Position numbers and translations under genes: made by a program. 64,000 nucleotides of DNA, taken from Aselliscus stoliczkanus. Lineage: Eukaryota > Chordata > Mammalia > Chiroptera > Hipposideridae. The stretch lies in NCBI GenBank assembly GCA_033961575.1, contig CM066738.1:100775478-100839477 (forward strand). The letters are read 5' to 3'. This document shows, piece by piece, positions 1 to 12,195 of this stretch (within the stretch, counting starts at the first letter, position 1; each line of letters starts with the position of its first letter). The notes under the pieces were generated by a model. That model did no database searches, was not told the origin of the DNA, and was given only the letters and a program-made list of their open reading frames with translations.

Positions 1-1407
1 TTAATCTTTTTTTAGTAAAGTGTGCCTTAGAAATAAGGAACACCACACCCAATGATAAACACCTGGGGAGGAGAGGGGCATACTGCATTCAAGGATTTGG
101 TCCATTCAAAGGGAGGACTTACTCTGTGGGAGAACATTTTAACTTTTCTGGGCTGGAGTTTAAAGCAAGCCCATCCTAAATCTCTAAAGTATGAAGCTAC
201 CCATGGCTAACCTTATGACTAAGGAAAGAGATGGTATGACTTTAGAGGCCTTTCTCCAAAATAACCCAAAACTCCTAAAGTGATCTTTTTGCTTGTCCTC
301 CTAATTCCATTCCACACCTCTACCATGGCTCAAGACTGGTGATGGATGGACTGGACCTTGCCCTCCCTGCTTTGTAGGAGCTGATTGGTCTAAACGGATC
401 AAGTACTCCTCAGTGATTGGTTTATTAATCCAAGTCTAAGCCAATCAGCACATGGCTCTCTCTCCAGACAGTTGGTCAGGGGTGATCCAATCAGTGCAAA
501 GTTTAGGTCTCTCACCCTGTCCTCTAAGCCCAAAAAAGAAAACATGTGGACCCCAGGGGAGGCTGATAACCATTTGAGACTGTGAGAAAGCCAGCCTGAA
601 GACAAAACCAAAGCACAGAAAAGAGCAGAGTCTCTAGAAATGAAGAGAAGCAGAGCCAGGAGTCCTGACCAAACTCCTGGACTTTTCAGTTGTGGAAGCA
701 ATAGAGTCCCACTACTGTTTATGCTAGTTTGAGCTGATGTTTGATTGTTACTTCTAAAAAGCACACTACAGCATCCATACCTTCTCCTCCCTGGCCCATG
801 GTGCCTGAAAGTCCTATCATTGGCCCTCCATTCCAGATCTCTATGTCGGACATGCCTTCACCAAGCTATAGACAGAAATAAAGGATTTAAGATTAGATGG
901 CTTTATCAAAGAATGCTCCTCCAAGAAAGTTCTGGGGGCAACTATAAAAAGCTTAGCCTAACCAAATGAATTCCTGGTTTCGACTCACATCCTATCTCTT
1001 TCTGCCCTCCATGTTTTGTTTTGTTGGTGGTGGTTTCTTTACACAGAAAGACCATCTTCCACCTCTATATGTTCAAATCCCACCAGTTTTCAAACCCCAC
1101 CTCAAGTGCTAGCTTGTCCTTGATGCCTCCCCTGATAGCCTCGGGTGGAAAAAAACACCTCCCTCCCAAATGACAGACTGTTCACCTCAATGTCTCCTCC
1201 TCATACTCAGTGCTCCCCACAGACATGCTCTGCAGTAAGCTCTTTGCCCCCAGAACACCTGATGGGTTTATCTTTTGTCCTCTCCACAGCTCTAGTGTAT
1301 TGTGGCTGGGCCTTCTGCATCTTTGAGAAGCAAGCAAGTTTAGTGTTTGAAAAGAACAAGCACAACAGGTTTTCTTCAGGAATTACAGACCAAAGAAATG
1401 GCTAAAG
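1..1407. other. Intergenic, no feature recognised
   Basis: There is no exon-like open frame, RNA gene or repeat that I can name. Short open frames here have no recognisable protein and no coding character. Confidence 0.5.
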
Positions 1408-1580
1408 CAGTGGTTCTCAGTGTGGTCCTGGGAACACAGCATCAGCATCTCCTGGGAACTTGTCAGAAATGCAAATTCTTGGGACCTTCAGGATCAGAAA
1501 CTCTGGGGGTGGGACCCAGGAACCTGTGTTTTAACAAGCTCTCGAGATTCTGTTGCACTTGAAAGTTTGAGAACCACCAG
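1408..1580 (+). mobile_element. MER5A-like hAT transposon remnant
   Basis: The element begins cagtggttctcag and ends tttgagaaccaccag, which are inverted termini. Inside it has atgcaaattcttggg and gaaactctgggggtgg, hallmarks of the nonautonomous hAT-Charlie element MER5A. It is close to full length. Confidence 0.85.
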
Positions 1581-2790
1581 ACTAGAGGAAAGTCTTAAAC
1601 TGCTGACTGGGGCTGCACCTGGTTACCTAAGAGCGGGATTGAAGACCAAGTGAAGATCAAGGTGAGTTGTGTGACCCTGGACATGCTGGCAGCAACCATG
1701 AAGGAGATGGCTTTGGGAGGAGTAGGGTGCTATGTACTCAGAAGAGAAATATTCACAACTGTCGTCTCCTCAGCCTGTGTCTGTCTTTTTGACCTCATGT
1801 CCCAAGTCTCCAGGTCATTCTGGGCCATCCCAGGTGGGTGTGCATTGGCTGAAACCTCAATGAGGGCTCTGAACATTTTAAAATGTTCTTTTCTGTCATC
1901 TAAGTCATGCACATATTCTCTCATTTTTGCCGACCCTAGGAGGGCATGATCACTTTCTCCCAAGTTTTTTTACATTTCTGAGTTTCCAGATTTCTCTTTT
2001 TGGCAGAATTAAACCCACAATAACAGGATTCCCTGTGAGCCAGTCAGCAACTCAAGCAAAGAATTTATTAAGATACTCTGATGTGCCTGGACAAAAGCTG
2101 TGGTGGCATCTCAGTAAAGATAACAAGGGCAGTCAATAATAAAGACGCTGATCAAATTCTTCAGAGCTGTACCATGAGCAGAGCTTGGGGCTCTTGTCTG
2201 ATCCCTCTGTGGCTGACTCGCCCTCACCCCAGAGCAAGGGAGCACACTGACCTCGAACTTCCAGCCACCACTCCTGAAATGACCCACTCAGCTATGGTCT
2301 CTGCTCAGCCATCCAATGGCTAATCCATTCCAGAGCTTTCTCACCCCACTCAATGCCTGTGTGTAAGCAGAAAGGGAATGGATGCAGGGCTCACCTATTA
2401 TCTTTGAGGAAAAGCTGGGCTTGTGCCTTAGTTTCCAAAGTAATCACAGACATCATCTTGTATGCAGAAATTCATCTTTACCTTCCATTCCTACGAATCC
2501 ATGAAAACTTGTATTTAAATATAGTACTGATATGTACTAAAAAGCGTTACCAGGTGATGTCGATAAATCTCTCCCTCTCTTTTGGATAATAAATACATCA
2601 TCAACCACTTTCAGACAAAAATAGTTTTTCTTATGTACTGTAGATGCATTCTAAAATATAATATATAAAAAATGTTTTCCTCTCAAGCACATTGTTTTCA
2701 AGTACAGTATTTTTCTCAAAAAATCTAATTCTCTATGTTATTTTTGTTTATTCATTGCACTGATGTCAAATGTGTACTTTCTATTACTTT
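1581..2790. other. Intergenic, no feature recognised
   Basis: The stretch is AT-rich towards its right end. I see no gene or nameable repeat. Confidence 0.45.
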
Positions 2791-2802
2791 ATAGTTTATA
2801 TT

Positions 2803-2913
2803 GGGCCGGCCAAGTGGCGCAGTGGTTAAGCGCTGGCTTGGGAAGCCAGCGGTCCCGGTTCGGTCCCACATGTGAGGGCCAGTGACACTGCCCTCAAAAA
2901 AAAAAAAATCAAT
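2803..2913 (+). mobile_element. Short tRNA-derived SINE (family A)
   Basis: The element starts gggccggccaagtggcgcag and has a pol III A box (tggcgcagtgg) and B box (ggttcggtccc). It ends gacactgccctc followed by an A run. A perfect 12-bp target-site duplication, atagtttatatt, flanks it at 2791-2802 and 2914-2925. Bases 2832-2850 form a 6-bp stem with a 7-nt loop TTGGGAA, a preserved tRNA anticodon arm. Confidence 0.93.
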
Positions 2914-3004
2914 ATAGTTTATATTATGAATGCATTCTGGAATTTTAGGGGGGAGAGAGAGTGAGAGAGAGAAAGAGAGGTTTTTACTTAGCCTTGCAGA
3001 GAAA

Positions 3005-3185
3005 ATACGATGTGACAGATACTTTAGGGGTGTTTACTCGTGTAATCCCCTATCAATCCTGTCAAAGTTGATGTTATCTTCGTTTTACAGATGAGAACAC
3101 TGGAATTCAGACAGGATGAGAAATTACGTTAGAGTCACTGCTTCTCCCCACCTCCACCGAGAGTAGGACATTCGACTGCATCCTC
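3005..3185 (+). repeat. MIR remnant
   Basis: The stretch reads cgttttacagatgagaacactg followed by a degraded 'gaggttaag / gtcact' region. This is the core of the ancient mammalian SINE MIR in sense orientation, and it is heavily decayed. Confidence 0.6.
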
Positions 3186-3490
3186 CTTGCATAGGCTGAT
3201 ATCTACATGTAAGTGCACAGGGCGCTGTCAAAAATAAATTAAATGGAGGGTGGGGGGATCTCTGCAGGTGATGAAAATAGGAACTTGATCGTACCTAAAA
3301 CTCTTCCCCAAACTATGATTGGATGTTTTGCAAAAATGTCAAAAGGGCAATGTAATTTGGGAGCGGAAATACCAGGGGTGCCAAAAGCAATGTATACAAG
3401 TGGACACTTTGGTCAGCGTGGCTCAAGCTGCAGTTTGCCATAATCAGAAGTGTCTGGACGCTGATGGGAACCACTTCAAGCACCTCTTGT

Positions 3491-4005
3491 TTTTTTTTTT
3501 TGTTTGTTTGTTTTTGTTTTATTTATTTATTTATTTTTTTAAATTAGTTTCAGGTGTACAACACAGTGCAATAGTTATACATTTTACCCCTCAAAGTGAC
3601 AACCCCCACCCCCAATTCACCACCCCACTCCCCCCGCATATCATATATATCTATTACTCTTCCTCTGACTCTCTTCCACAGTATAATCCACATCCCGTGA
3701 CTATCTATATATATTCAATTACAGTAGGTATACCACCTCCACTTTAGTAATACAGTGCAGTGATCAAACCTCTACTCCATCCATGAAATGGTCTCCCTAA
3801 CAAGACCTATGATCATCTGACATTCCACAGAATATTTACAACATTATTAATTATATACCCCAAACTGTTTTTCCTATCCCAGTAGCAATATTGTAGTTGC
3901 CTATTTTTGCTGTCTAATCCCTTCCCCTTCTCCCTCATCCCCATTCCTTTCCCAATTAGCAACCCTGATTTTTCCTCTATATCTATGAGACAGTTTCTGT
4001 TTACT
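3491..4005 (-). mobile_element. 5'-truncated L1 with perfect target-site duplication
   Basis: The element begins with a T run (the antisense poly-A) and then ttagtttcaggtgtacaacac, the typical antisense start of a Laurasiatherian L1 3' end. The 16-bp duplication ttcaagcacctcttgt flanks it at 3475-3490 and 4006-4021 without mismatch, so the insertion is fairly young. Only about 515 bp of the 3' end is present and it has no coding capacity. Confidence 0.87.
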
Positions 4006-4090
4006 TTCAAGCACCTCTTGTAATTGCAGAAGTCAACGTGACTTGTATTCATCTTTTGTTGTTGGTATATATTGAGTATTACAATTTTAA

Positions 4091-4212
4091 AGGCCGGCCG
4101 AGTGGCGCGGTGGTTAAGTGCTGGCCTGGGAAGCCAGCAGCCCCGGTTCGGGTCCCACATATGAGGGCCAGTGACACTGCCCTCTAAAAAGAAAAAATTA
4201 AAAAAAAAAAAG
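4091..4212 (+). mobile_element. Short tRNA-derived SINE (family A)
   Basis: It starts ggccggccgagtggcgcggt, ends gacactgccctct and has an A-rich tail. The 11-bp duplication tacaattttaa lies at 4080-4090 and 4213-4223. Confidence 0.93.
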
Positions 4213-4734
4213 TACAATTTTAATACAGTTTTCCTTTCTTAAAATATGTGTACATGGTTTTTTTTTGGCACCCTCTGTACATGTAGTTTGTTTTAAATCC
4301 AGATTTCCAGATTTCCAAGATCCATTAGTGCCTCCAAATACAGGGTTTGTCAATTTGTCGATTCAGAAACTAGCCTGCAACATTCTGGGTTTCAGTTCAG
4401 AAGCTTCATGGCAAAGAATCTCCTTCAATTTACCCTTTGTTGGTATGCTATTATAAAACATCTCTTCCTACTCCTGGTTAATTAATCTTCAAAAATGAAG
4501 GCTACCTTTACTTAAGGAAAAGGTTGTGGAAAGAAACTAATTAGAGCAGAAGCAGCTTTAAATACTGTTGTTGCTTTTATCTATTTTTAAATGATTGCCA
4601 GATGTCTGTAACTGATACTCTTAATAAGTGGTTTTAAAGTTTGGATGTGTTCATCAAAATGTAACATGACAGTGGTGCCATCTTATTAATGGAATTTTGG
4701 GGTAGATTTTTTTGCCTTAAATTTTTTTTTTTTA

Positions 4735-4860
4735 AATCTATGTAACAACTAGAGTACAATGTCATGCCTCTATAGTTAACAATACTGTATTGTACACTTA
4801 AAACAATTATTAAGAGAATTGATCTCATGTTAAGTGTACTCACCACAATTTAAAAAAAAA
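4735..4860 (+). mobile_element. L1 3' end remnant
   Basis: The bases resemble the last part of old L1 3' UTRs (gttaacaatactgtattgtac, then caccacaatttaaaaaaaaa), ending in a poly-A run. Confidence 0.6.
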
Positions 4861-6461
4861 AGGAAAGGAAAGAAGATCTATTTTAATGACTTGATGAGTG
4901 TTTGCAGCAGCCATTTTGAAATGCCTGATAGCTTTTTAGCAACTTGCATTCCTGTTGTCAGACAAGAGACTGCTGTGTCCACTCAAAAAGTGAGCGTTTT
5001 CAATCATCCAGATAATCCAAGTAAAAGGAATAACATTTGACTAAAATACTAAACTATTTCAGACAAAATTATCTGGAGCCTGAGTTACCTGAATAGTTAC
5101 CTCAATTTTTCAAATGACTTTGCAAAGCCTTTGAGTCATCCTATATGTTTGTTTTTCCTCATTGTTGAGATAGCCATGATGTGAAAGAATCTTTTAAAAT
5201 CATTATCAAGCCAAAATAAGCAGACATAAAAAATAATAATAATAATTTCCAAGAGGGTCAGAATGGACCTAAACTGAAAATGAGAATTTGATCATTTTAA
5301 AACCCAAATATGCCATACAGCCCCTTGTTTTATTTTGTTCAGTTTCATAAGAAAACAATCTGCTTTGCTCCCTACTGTACAAAATGTAAACAACAACATA
5401 TTTAAAGTACAGCTATTCCTTATTTAAAAACCAAAGTCTAAATACTTACTTGTCGATAGTTTTTGTCCCAGAGACGTGCTGGGAGAGCTGGCTCGGCTGT
5501 GGGCTCCCCAGGCTGTGTGTGAGGCATTGATTGGGTGTCCCTGATGCTGGAACTGGGGTTTCAGAGAAGCTACAGGGCTCAGGGTCTTTTCCACGAAGGG
5601 GTCAAAACACAGTTGGATCTGTTTCCAGCAAAGCTCCTATCTTCCTAAGAAGGAAAATTCCGTGCCCAGGGAAGTTCTGGAAGACGAGCATTTTTCCCTG
5701 CCCTTGGATGAACTAGGTCATTGCAGAAGCTGGAGGGTATTTTTTAGCATCACTGTGATGAAACTTGAGGGCTGTTCCTGCAGTAGGTGCGACACTTGTT
5801 GACACTGGGGAGGCCTGGCACAGGGGACTGGTGAAATGCAGCCCCAGCGAGCTGATGAAACCCAGATGAGCTGTCACTGATGTCTCAGGAGACCAAGCAG
5901 TGTTTCTGCAAAGTCCATGCAGGACCTGAGGTTTAGCTGCTCGCCTCTTAGAAAATCTTTGCTGCCTGGCAAAATGATTGAGGCTGGAATAATACCAACA
6001 GTTCTCCTACCCAGGGTATCAGGCATCCGAAGCACACATAAGAAACCCGTAAAGGGCGTGGAGCGGAAGCAAAAAGAATTCTATGTCTAGAACTGGTATC
6101 ACAGTCGTTCTCTGAAGTTCTCTGAGAAAAGCAGGAGCCACAACAAGGCAGGATTCACCCCGCTCCCTGCTCTTCCCCCAGCAGTCATTCTATTCTCTCC
6201 CTCCCCACACACATTCTGTCTCTCCCTATTGTGACGACAGTAATAAGAAGAGAAAAGAAAAAGAAGGAATCTACAGAGGTGATACCATGGACCCTGCACC
6301 TTCAGATGCTCAGGAATTGTTCCTGTTGACAAAGTAGCTTTTGTTTTGTGGGCATTATCTTTTACTGAATTTTGTTGAAGTATCATTCTGCAATGAGTTT
6401 ACCTCTCCACAAAAGTATTTTAATGTACCACACCTGAAAACTGACAGCTTAGAAAGAAACC
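4861..6461. other. Intergenic, no gene recognised; short (AAT)n at 5228-5247
   Basis: The stretch is mostly unique-looking sequence. Bases 5470-5720 are somewhat more GC-rich but lack a recognisable exon. Confidence 0.4.
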
Positions 6462-6730
6462 TCTTATGAAACTCACAGAAGAGGCTAAAATTAGCAGCCC
6501 TGAGTGGGTGACTTTGAAAGGGACATAAGTAAATAGTCACTCTATCCTGGGCACGACAGTCCTCAAAAGCACACTGTTTTTACACAGCACAGAGAGTGCA
6601 TCACTAGACCTTCCTTGATGGAATGAAAATTTTCACAAGACAAAAAAAAAAAAAATCACCTACACTTATTTCATATCAAGAAATATGTGCCTGGTGTGCT
6701 CTGTCTTTCTGTTTTATCTTCACCTGAGAA
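6462..6730 (+). repeat. Copy 1 of an unassigned direct repeat
   Basis: About 245-270 bp here align with 7198-7500 in the same orientation. Shared blocks are gagtgggtgact, tagtcctcaaaagcacat/c, ttttacacagcacag and ccttccttgatggaatgaaaa. Identity looks near 80% by eye. I cannot name the family. Confidence 0.8.
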
Positions 6731-7197
6731 GAAAGCTCCTGAAAGTTGAGAGACTCTAAAATAATGACTGCCTTTTTGGGAACACAGCCATGAAATGCAA
6801 CAGAAAACAGAAATTAGCAAACCTGGTGACCATGGGTATCAATTGGTTTTATTAAAGCTGGATCCTTTTCAGAGGGTCTTTCCAGATAAGAGGTGCTAAT
6901 TTGAAGATGAGAGTGAAGAGAGGAGGAAGGTGATGTGATAAAAAAAATAAATAAACAAATGGTATCACACAGCAACAGGACAGGGTAAAGCCAAAAGGGA
7001 ACCAACATCCCAGTGCAGTAAGTAAATGAAATATGGTCTTCAAAGAAGAGTTGCCTGGGCATTCCTAAATGGAAAATTAACACTCATCATGAAACTTAAT
7101 TTTGTTCCTCACAAACAATTCGGAAGATGAACTGCCTCAACTCCTGGTAAAATAATGTTAAGGAGCAGAGAGGACTTTATATATATGTAAAGAAATG

Positions 7198-7500
7198 TCT
7201 CAGGAAACTCACAGAGTTCCTAAAATTAGCAGCTCTGAGTGGGTGACTGTGAAGGAGCCATAACGGTAAATGTTCACTCTGTCCTGGAAACTGTAGTCCT
7301 CAAAAGCACATTGGTTTTACACAGCACAGGGCATGAGCCACTAGATCTTCCTTGATGGAATGAAAATTTTCACAAGACAAAAGAAAGTCATCTAAACTTA
7401 TTAAATACCAAGAAGTGTGTGGTTGGTATTTTCTGTACCTATGGATTTGCCTGTATTTCTCACTAGCGTGCAGCCATAGAACTTCTGTTTTCATCTTAGG
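7198..7500 (+). repeat. Copy 2 of an unassigned direct repeat
   Basis: This is the partner of 6462-6730, about 737 bp downstream. It carries the same ordered blocks, with an extra ~40 bp before the shared ttctgtttt(c)atctt end. It is either a local duplication or two copies of an unnamed interspersed repeat. Confidence 0.8.
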
Positions 7501-9050
7501 TTTCAGGAAGTAAGATGGAGAGAATCAGAAACAGAGATCTTTGGATTAAACTCCATTAGGCCAGGACACTGTTCTGAATTTTCTGTGATTATTCAAAGGG
7601 GAGGGTAAAAGGAGACAGGAGAAGTGGAAAAGAAAAAGGAGGGCATATATTTGTGGCCCTCTAATAGCACTAAAAAAATATATGACTTTGCGATTAAAAG
7701 TAAAGACCTAAAATGTTTAGGTCTTTCCCAGTAATAGTATGAAATATAAGAAAATATGTTTAAGTAATCTCTTGTTCTGAAATATAAGAGAAGGAAAAAA
7801 AAAAAAGAAACTTCATTATGAAGATATTTTCCTCTAAGATGCAGAATTGAAAATGTATGTTTGTATCAGATGTTTGTGATCATTTCTCTGAAAGGCCTTT
7901 TAGGCTTTGTTATTCTCTTGGCTTCCTGAATGAGTGGGTACCACTCAATTCACAGGTCCCTCTAGACTTGCAGAGGGCTGGGATCCCAACTAATCTGAAT
8001 ATTTAAAGACAATTCATTAGGTTCTTAAGCTGCGCTTTGTTCCCAAAACTTGGGCTTGGATGGGTACAGGAGGGATGTATTATCTGCTCCTTCTATGCCT
8101 TCTGGCACAGAAGGTCCTCGAACATTCATGTCTTATGCTAGAAGTGATGAATGCCTGTTCCCGGGCAGAGAAATTCTTGGCTGCAGCTTGGTACCAATCA
8201 CATGTCAGGGCAGATCAGATTTTCTGCCAGGGTCCTTGGGCCAAGCTGGAACTGAGCAGGGCACTCCTGCTTCAGGGAGCAGTCAGCGTTTGGGGATGGT
8301 CCCCCCAAGACTGTGAGCATAACTCGCTCTCCCTCTCAACAATTCATCCTCATCCAGGGTCCAGGAGCTCTTGTATTTTTTTGCATTATGATGGGTAGTA
8401 CTTCATTCTGTGGACATGACCTGAATCAGGCATTTGTAGCGTTCATTCAGTTCCCTGTATTTTCAAAGGCTGTTAGTCACTCAGGTAGGTCTTCTCAAAA
8501 GGCATCTCAAGCACAGCTGTGAGAGAAATATTAATGTAATTAAGACTCTGTTCATTAATGGTACTTTTCATCCCAGGTAACAGATTTCTATAACATTCTT
8601 CATGAGAACAGGACGTTTTTAAATATTGGCAAAATAATCATTTAAAAAATACAGTTTTATCAGAATTCATGCATCTGAGAAGGAACTTTGCAAACATATT
8701 AATGTTGTTTGGAATTTGGATTTTATTCCCCCCCAGAGTTAGCAAAACTATAAGTGCTTTTTAGGTTCACAGAACACCTTACAGGAGTATTTTTAATTCA
8801 TCATGTTACTGAAGTGCCGTATTTCAGCTATTTAAAACTACAAGTATAAAAGCCAGGTTAAAACTCAGTTTATTATAACTACATAGGACAGTCTTTTAAG
8901 TATGTGGAAAAAAAATCCAGACTTTCATGTGCTAAAATTCTGGCACAATTTATTCCAGTGCTTCAGTTTCATATAAAAAACAGCTACAAAAAAAGTATTA
9001 CAAATCTCAGAAGCAAAGTTCTAATTTTCACAAATGTATATGTTGAGCCC
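7501..9050. other. Intergenic, no feature recognised
   Basis: I see no gene. Overlapping open frames near 8050-8520 lack any recognisable product and are not supported by splice sites or codon pattern. Confidence 0.4.
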
Positions 9051-9479
9051 TACACCCAGCTTCACAACTACTAAGCCAAATTAACTAATTGCACAGTGAA
9101 TGGAAATTTACATTTTTCAAAATATTTGCATATTATGTATAATCAGTGTTTTATAAAAGTTTCCTTTTTAAGGCTTTTCTTCTGATTATAAAAGCAGTGC
9201 ACACTTTTTACTGAAAATTATATGCTCATTCCTGCAACTGTTTACTATTTTGATTTCAAATCTCCCACATATTTCAATCCACAGATTTCAAATCCACAGA
9301 TAGACACCAGTGTGGTGCATTATTTCCTTTTCCTTCTGTTTTCCCTTTGTGCATGCTCATACATAACTGTTTTCTTTTCTGTTCTTTTTTTTTTTTTTCA
9401 ACTTAACCTGACCTCACAATTAGAATTCTTGAGGAAAGCCTACATACTATTTGATCACTTGAATGTGTTATACGTTATG

Positions 9480-9850
9480 TAGCCAGGGTTAGACATTTGG
9501 ATTGCTTATTTATTTTGTTTTTATAAATAATGATGTGAAACATTCTTGCAAATAAATCTTCGGGCACATGGATCTTATTTAAGGACAGGGTGTTCAAAGT
9601 GACATTAGTGGGTCAAAGGTTATGAATATTTTAAGGTTTTGAAATTTGTTGCCAAACAAAACTCTAGCAGTTGTACTGCGTGATGTTTCCACCAGCAGGT
9701 ATGATCCTGTCCACCTCACTGAGAGAGTTATCTTGGCACCGAGCACTGTTACTGAAAATGTTTTTGCCAACCTGACAAACAAAATTGGTATTTTAATATA
9801 CATCTCTTTGGTTACTAATGATATTATTAATTAAATATTATAATTAAATA
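9480..9850 (-). mobile_element. Old L1 3' region, antisense remnant
   Basis: The succession ataaataatgatgtgaaacattctt, gtgggtcaaagg and ctgacaaacaaaattggtatttt follows the antisense pattern of ancient L1 3' UTRs. Divergence is high. Confidence 0.5.
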
Positions 9851-10059
9851 TTACTTTATACGTTCATGGGCCCTTTTTCTTTTATGAATTGTCTTTTCCA
9901 TTTTTTGGATCAACTTTGCTATTTGAGTGTTTTCCTTTTGCACGCGTAAAAGCACTTCATATGTAATTCATGGCAAACAGGCTCAATCTTCACTTGTGGT
10001 TTGCCCTTTTATTTGTGAAGTCTTAAAATACAGAAGTTATGAATTTTTATTTAATAAAA

Positions 10060-10235
10060 TCTCTCTCAGGGGAGAAGGGCTTGTTTAATGGGTACAGGGT
10101 TTCAGTTTTGCAAGATGAAAAAGTTCTGAAAATCTGTTCACAACAACGTGTATATACTTAACACTACTAAACTACACACTTAAGAATAGTCAACATGGCA
10201 AATTTTATATTATTTTTTACCACAATTTTTTTTTA
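10060..10235 (+). mobile_element. L1 3' end remnant
   Basis: gggtttcagttttgcaagatg, gaaaaagttctgaaaatctg and the terminal tatattattttttaccac follow the end of mammalian L1 3' UTRs in sense orientation. Confidence 0.65.
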
Positions 10236-11519
10236 ACTATTTTTCTTCTTTTGGTTTTTTTTTCTTTGTGTATAAAGCCTCCATTCCTCCATGTACTTAT
10301 GCACTATCCCATACTACTGCAAAGCAGGGTGGAGACTAAAGTTGGGTTTAAACGAAGCCCTTCTCCCTCTTTCTCATGTTACTTGGTCTGTGCTAACGTT
10401 CTTGATCAGTTTATGCCTTTTTCCTTAACCCAGATATCTAAGGTTCTCAATTTCCTTGCTGCTTTAGGGACTTGCACTCTTTGCAATACAGGTATAACAG
10501 TTAGGATTTTGGTTTGAAGACTCTAGATTTTTTTCCCCCATTAAAAATAAAATGAAATTGGAGTTAGGACTTTCAGCTATGACTGAATGAGGAAGCTGAA
10601 AAATGTTCCCCCAAAGCAACTATAAAGATGGACAATATAGACAAACAGCCATTTTAATGCTCTGGAAATCGACCAAAGCATGCAACAATTTGAGAAGCAT
10701 TTATGATTGAAAAACCTCTCAACGGTAGGTACCAGCAATGAGTCTCTATGGCACTCATTGCCTAGAGCTGCTCCCATGTCCCCACCCAGCTCCGATGTCA
10801 CACAGGTTCTGCCAGGGTAGGTTATGAGCACTGGTATTTGAAGCAGTGGACAACACCTCTGCCCAGCTGCTTCATCAGTGGAAGTAACTCTTGGCAGCAG
10901 ATTGAGTAGAGAAGGCCAACTTCTGACCTGAGGATGGGATTGGGGTCGGAGCAAGGATCTATCTGGCTGAGGCTGTATGCATATGCAGTACAGACCCAGG
11001 AGGGCTCACCTATCCATCCACACATTCCCAGCATATGCAGAGGAGACATGAAAGGGCCCAGCAGAAAGTAAATATCCGGGCAGACTCAAAAATGGCCATA
11101 ACTTGAATGTGTCCCCCTACCCACACATAGGTATACTGGTAGAGGATGGAAGTTTTACTGGCTCAAGGTATTTGAACACAACTTCTGTCCAATCACTAGT
11201 GGACCACTAGACAATGAAGACACAAGGGTGATCCCTAGAAAACCAAGCTTTCAAAAATTTTAGAGAAAATTGAGCAGAAATATCTATGTCCACATACTTT
11301 GGGAGAGACATTATTTCAAGATCTATTTCAGGCAAGTTAACAAACTAACAAACAAAACAAACAGCAATAACTGCCTGGCAAGGGGGATGACTGGAATTCA
11401 GAGTTAGCACTATATATTTATAAATGTCAAGTTTGCAATGAAAAATTATGAGACATTTAAATAAATAAGAAAATGTACTTTCATGCTGAAAAAAGCAGCC
11501 AATAGAAACTGAGTGTCTC
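10236..11519. other. Intergenic; possible old L1 5'-UTR-like stretch
   Basis: Bases 10560-11110 have the moderate GC content and 'cccaaagcaactataaagatgg' look of old L1 5' regions, and L1 ORF2 sequence follows at 11520. I could not confirm the link. No gene is seen. Confidence 0.3.
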
Positions 11520-11744
11520 CAGTATTAGCCAGATATCAAAGCCAGACAAAGACATCACAAGAAAATAAAGACCAAGATATTTTGTGAACATAAATGCAAA
11601 CATTCTTAACAAATAGCCAAAATGAAATCAGCAGTATATGAAAAGGATTACACATCATGACCAAAAGGATAAATCCATTATCAGGAGTTATTCTAATAAT
11701 GCAAGGATGGTTTAACATCTGAAAACTGAGTAATGTAATACACT
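11520..11744 (+). pseudogene. L1 ORF2 fragment, sense
   Basis: Bases matching the L1 reverse-transcriptase region are visible: gccagacaaagacatcacaa, agaaaataaagaccaa, tatgaaaaggattacacatc and gcaaggatggtttaacatct. The reading frame is broken. The fragment is cut by a SINE at 11745 and continues, after an internal L1 deletion, at 11954. Confidence 0.75.
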
Positions 11745-11953
11745 CTTAACAGCTGCCAGCCAGCCTCACTGCAGCCTATGCCGTCGCTGGTGACCCACGG
11801 CAGCCCAGTTCCAGGTCAAGCTGTGGTTCACTGTCTTAACTGTAGAGGGCACAGCATCACTGGCCTGCATGTGGGATCTGAACCAGGCACCCTGCTGCTC
11901 AGAGATGGCATCCCAAGCCAACTCTTAACCAGGGCACCACTAAGCCGTCCCTA
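11745..11953 (-). mobile_element. Long family A SINE, antisense, inside L1 sequence
   Basis: The reverse strand reads gggacggcttagtggtgccc, then a tRNA-like head, gccctctacagttaag, and a body like that of the copies at 23972 and 59883 (ctggaactgggctgc). It is more diverged than the short copies and lies between two L1 ORF2 pieces. Confidence 0.75.
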
Positions 11954-12195
11954 TTGAGATATGTTGATTAATTTTTTGACAAAGTGACCCAGATAACTCA
12001 ACAAAGGAAAGGATTGTCTTTTCCATTAAGTAACAATTTTATTTGGGTATACGGATACAAAAAAACTGAAATTTGACACCTCATACCGTACACAAAAATT
12101 AACTCAAAATTGATGAGAGATCTAACTCTAAGTGATACAGTGAAAAACTTCTAGAGGAAAACATAGGAGAAAATATGCTTTCAATTATTTTGGAT
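11954..12195 (+). pseudogene. L1 ORF2 3' fragment, sense
   Basis: tgacaaagtgacccagataac, tgtcttttccattaag, cacaaaaattaactcaaaat and ttctagaggaaaacatagg are the late part of L1 ORF2 in sense orientation. The same L1 region occurs again in antisense at 12757-12855, so these are two separate insertions or a rearranged one. Confidence 0.75.

Noticed and set aside
2803..2913. tRNA gene
   Set aside because: A and B boxes and an anticodon arm are present, but the acceptor stem does not close, an A tail follows and target duplications flank it, so it is a SINE.
3813..4217. Minus-strand open frame of 134 codons near 4 kb
   Set aside because: Its N-terminal part is SINE antisense (same peptide as at other SINE copies) and the rest is L1 3' UTR.
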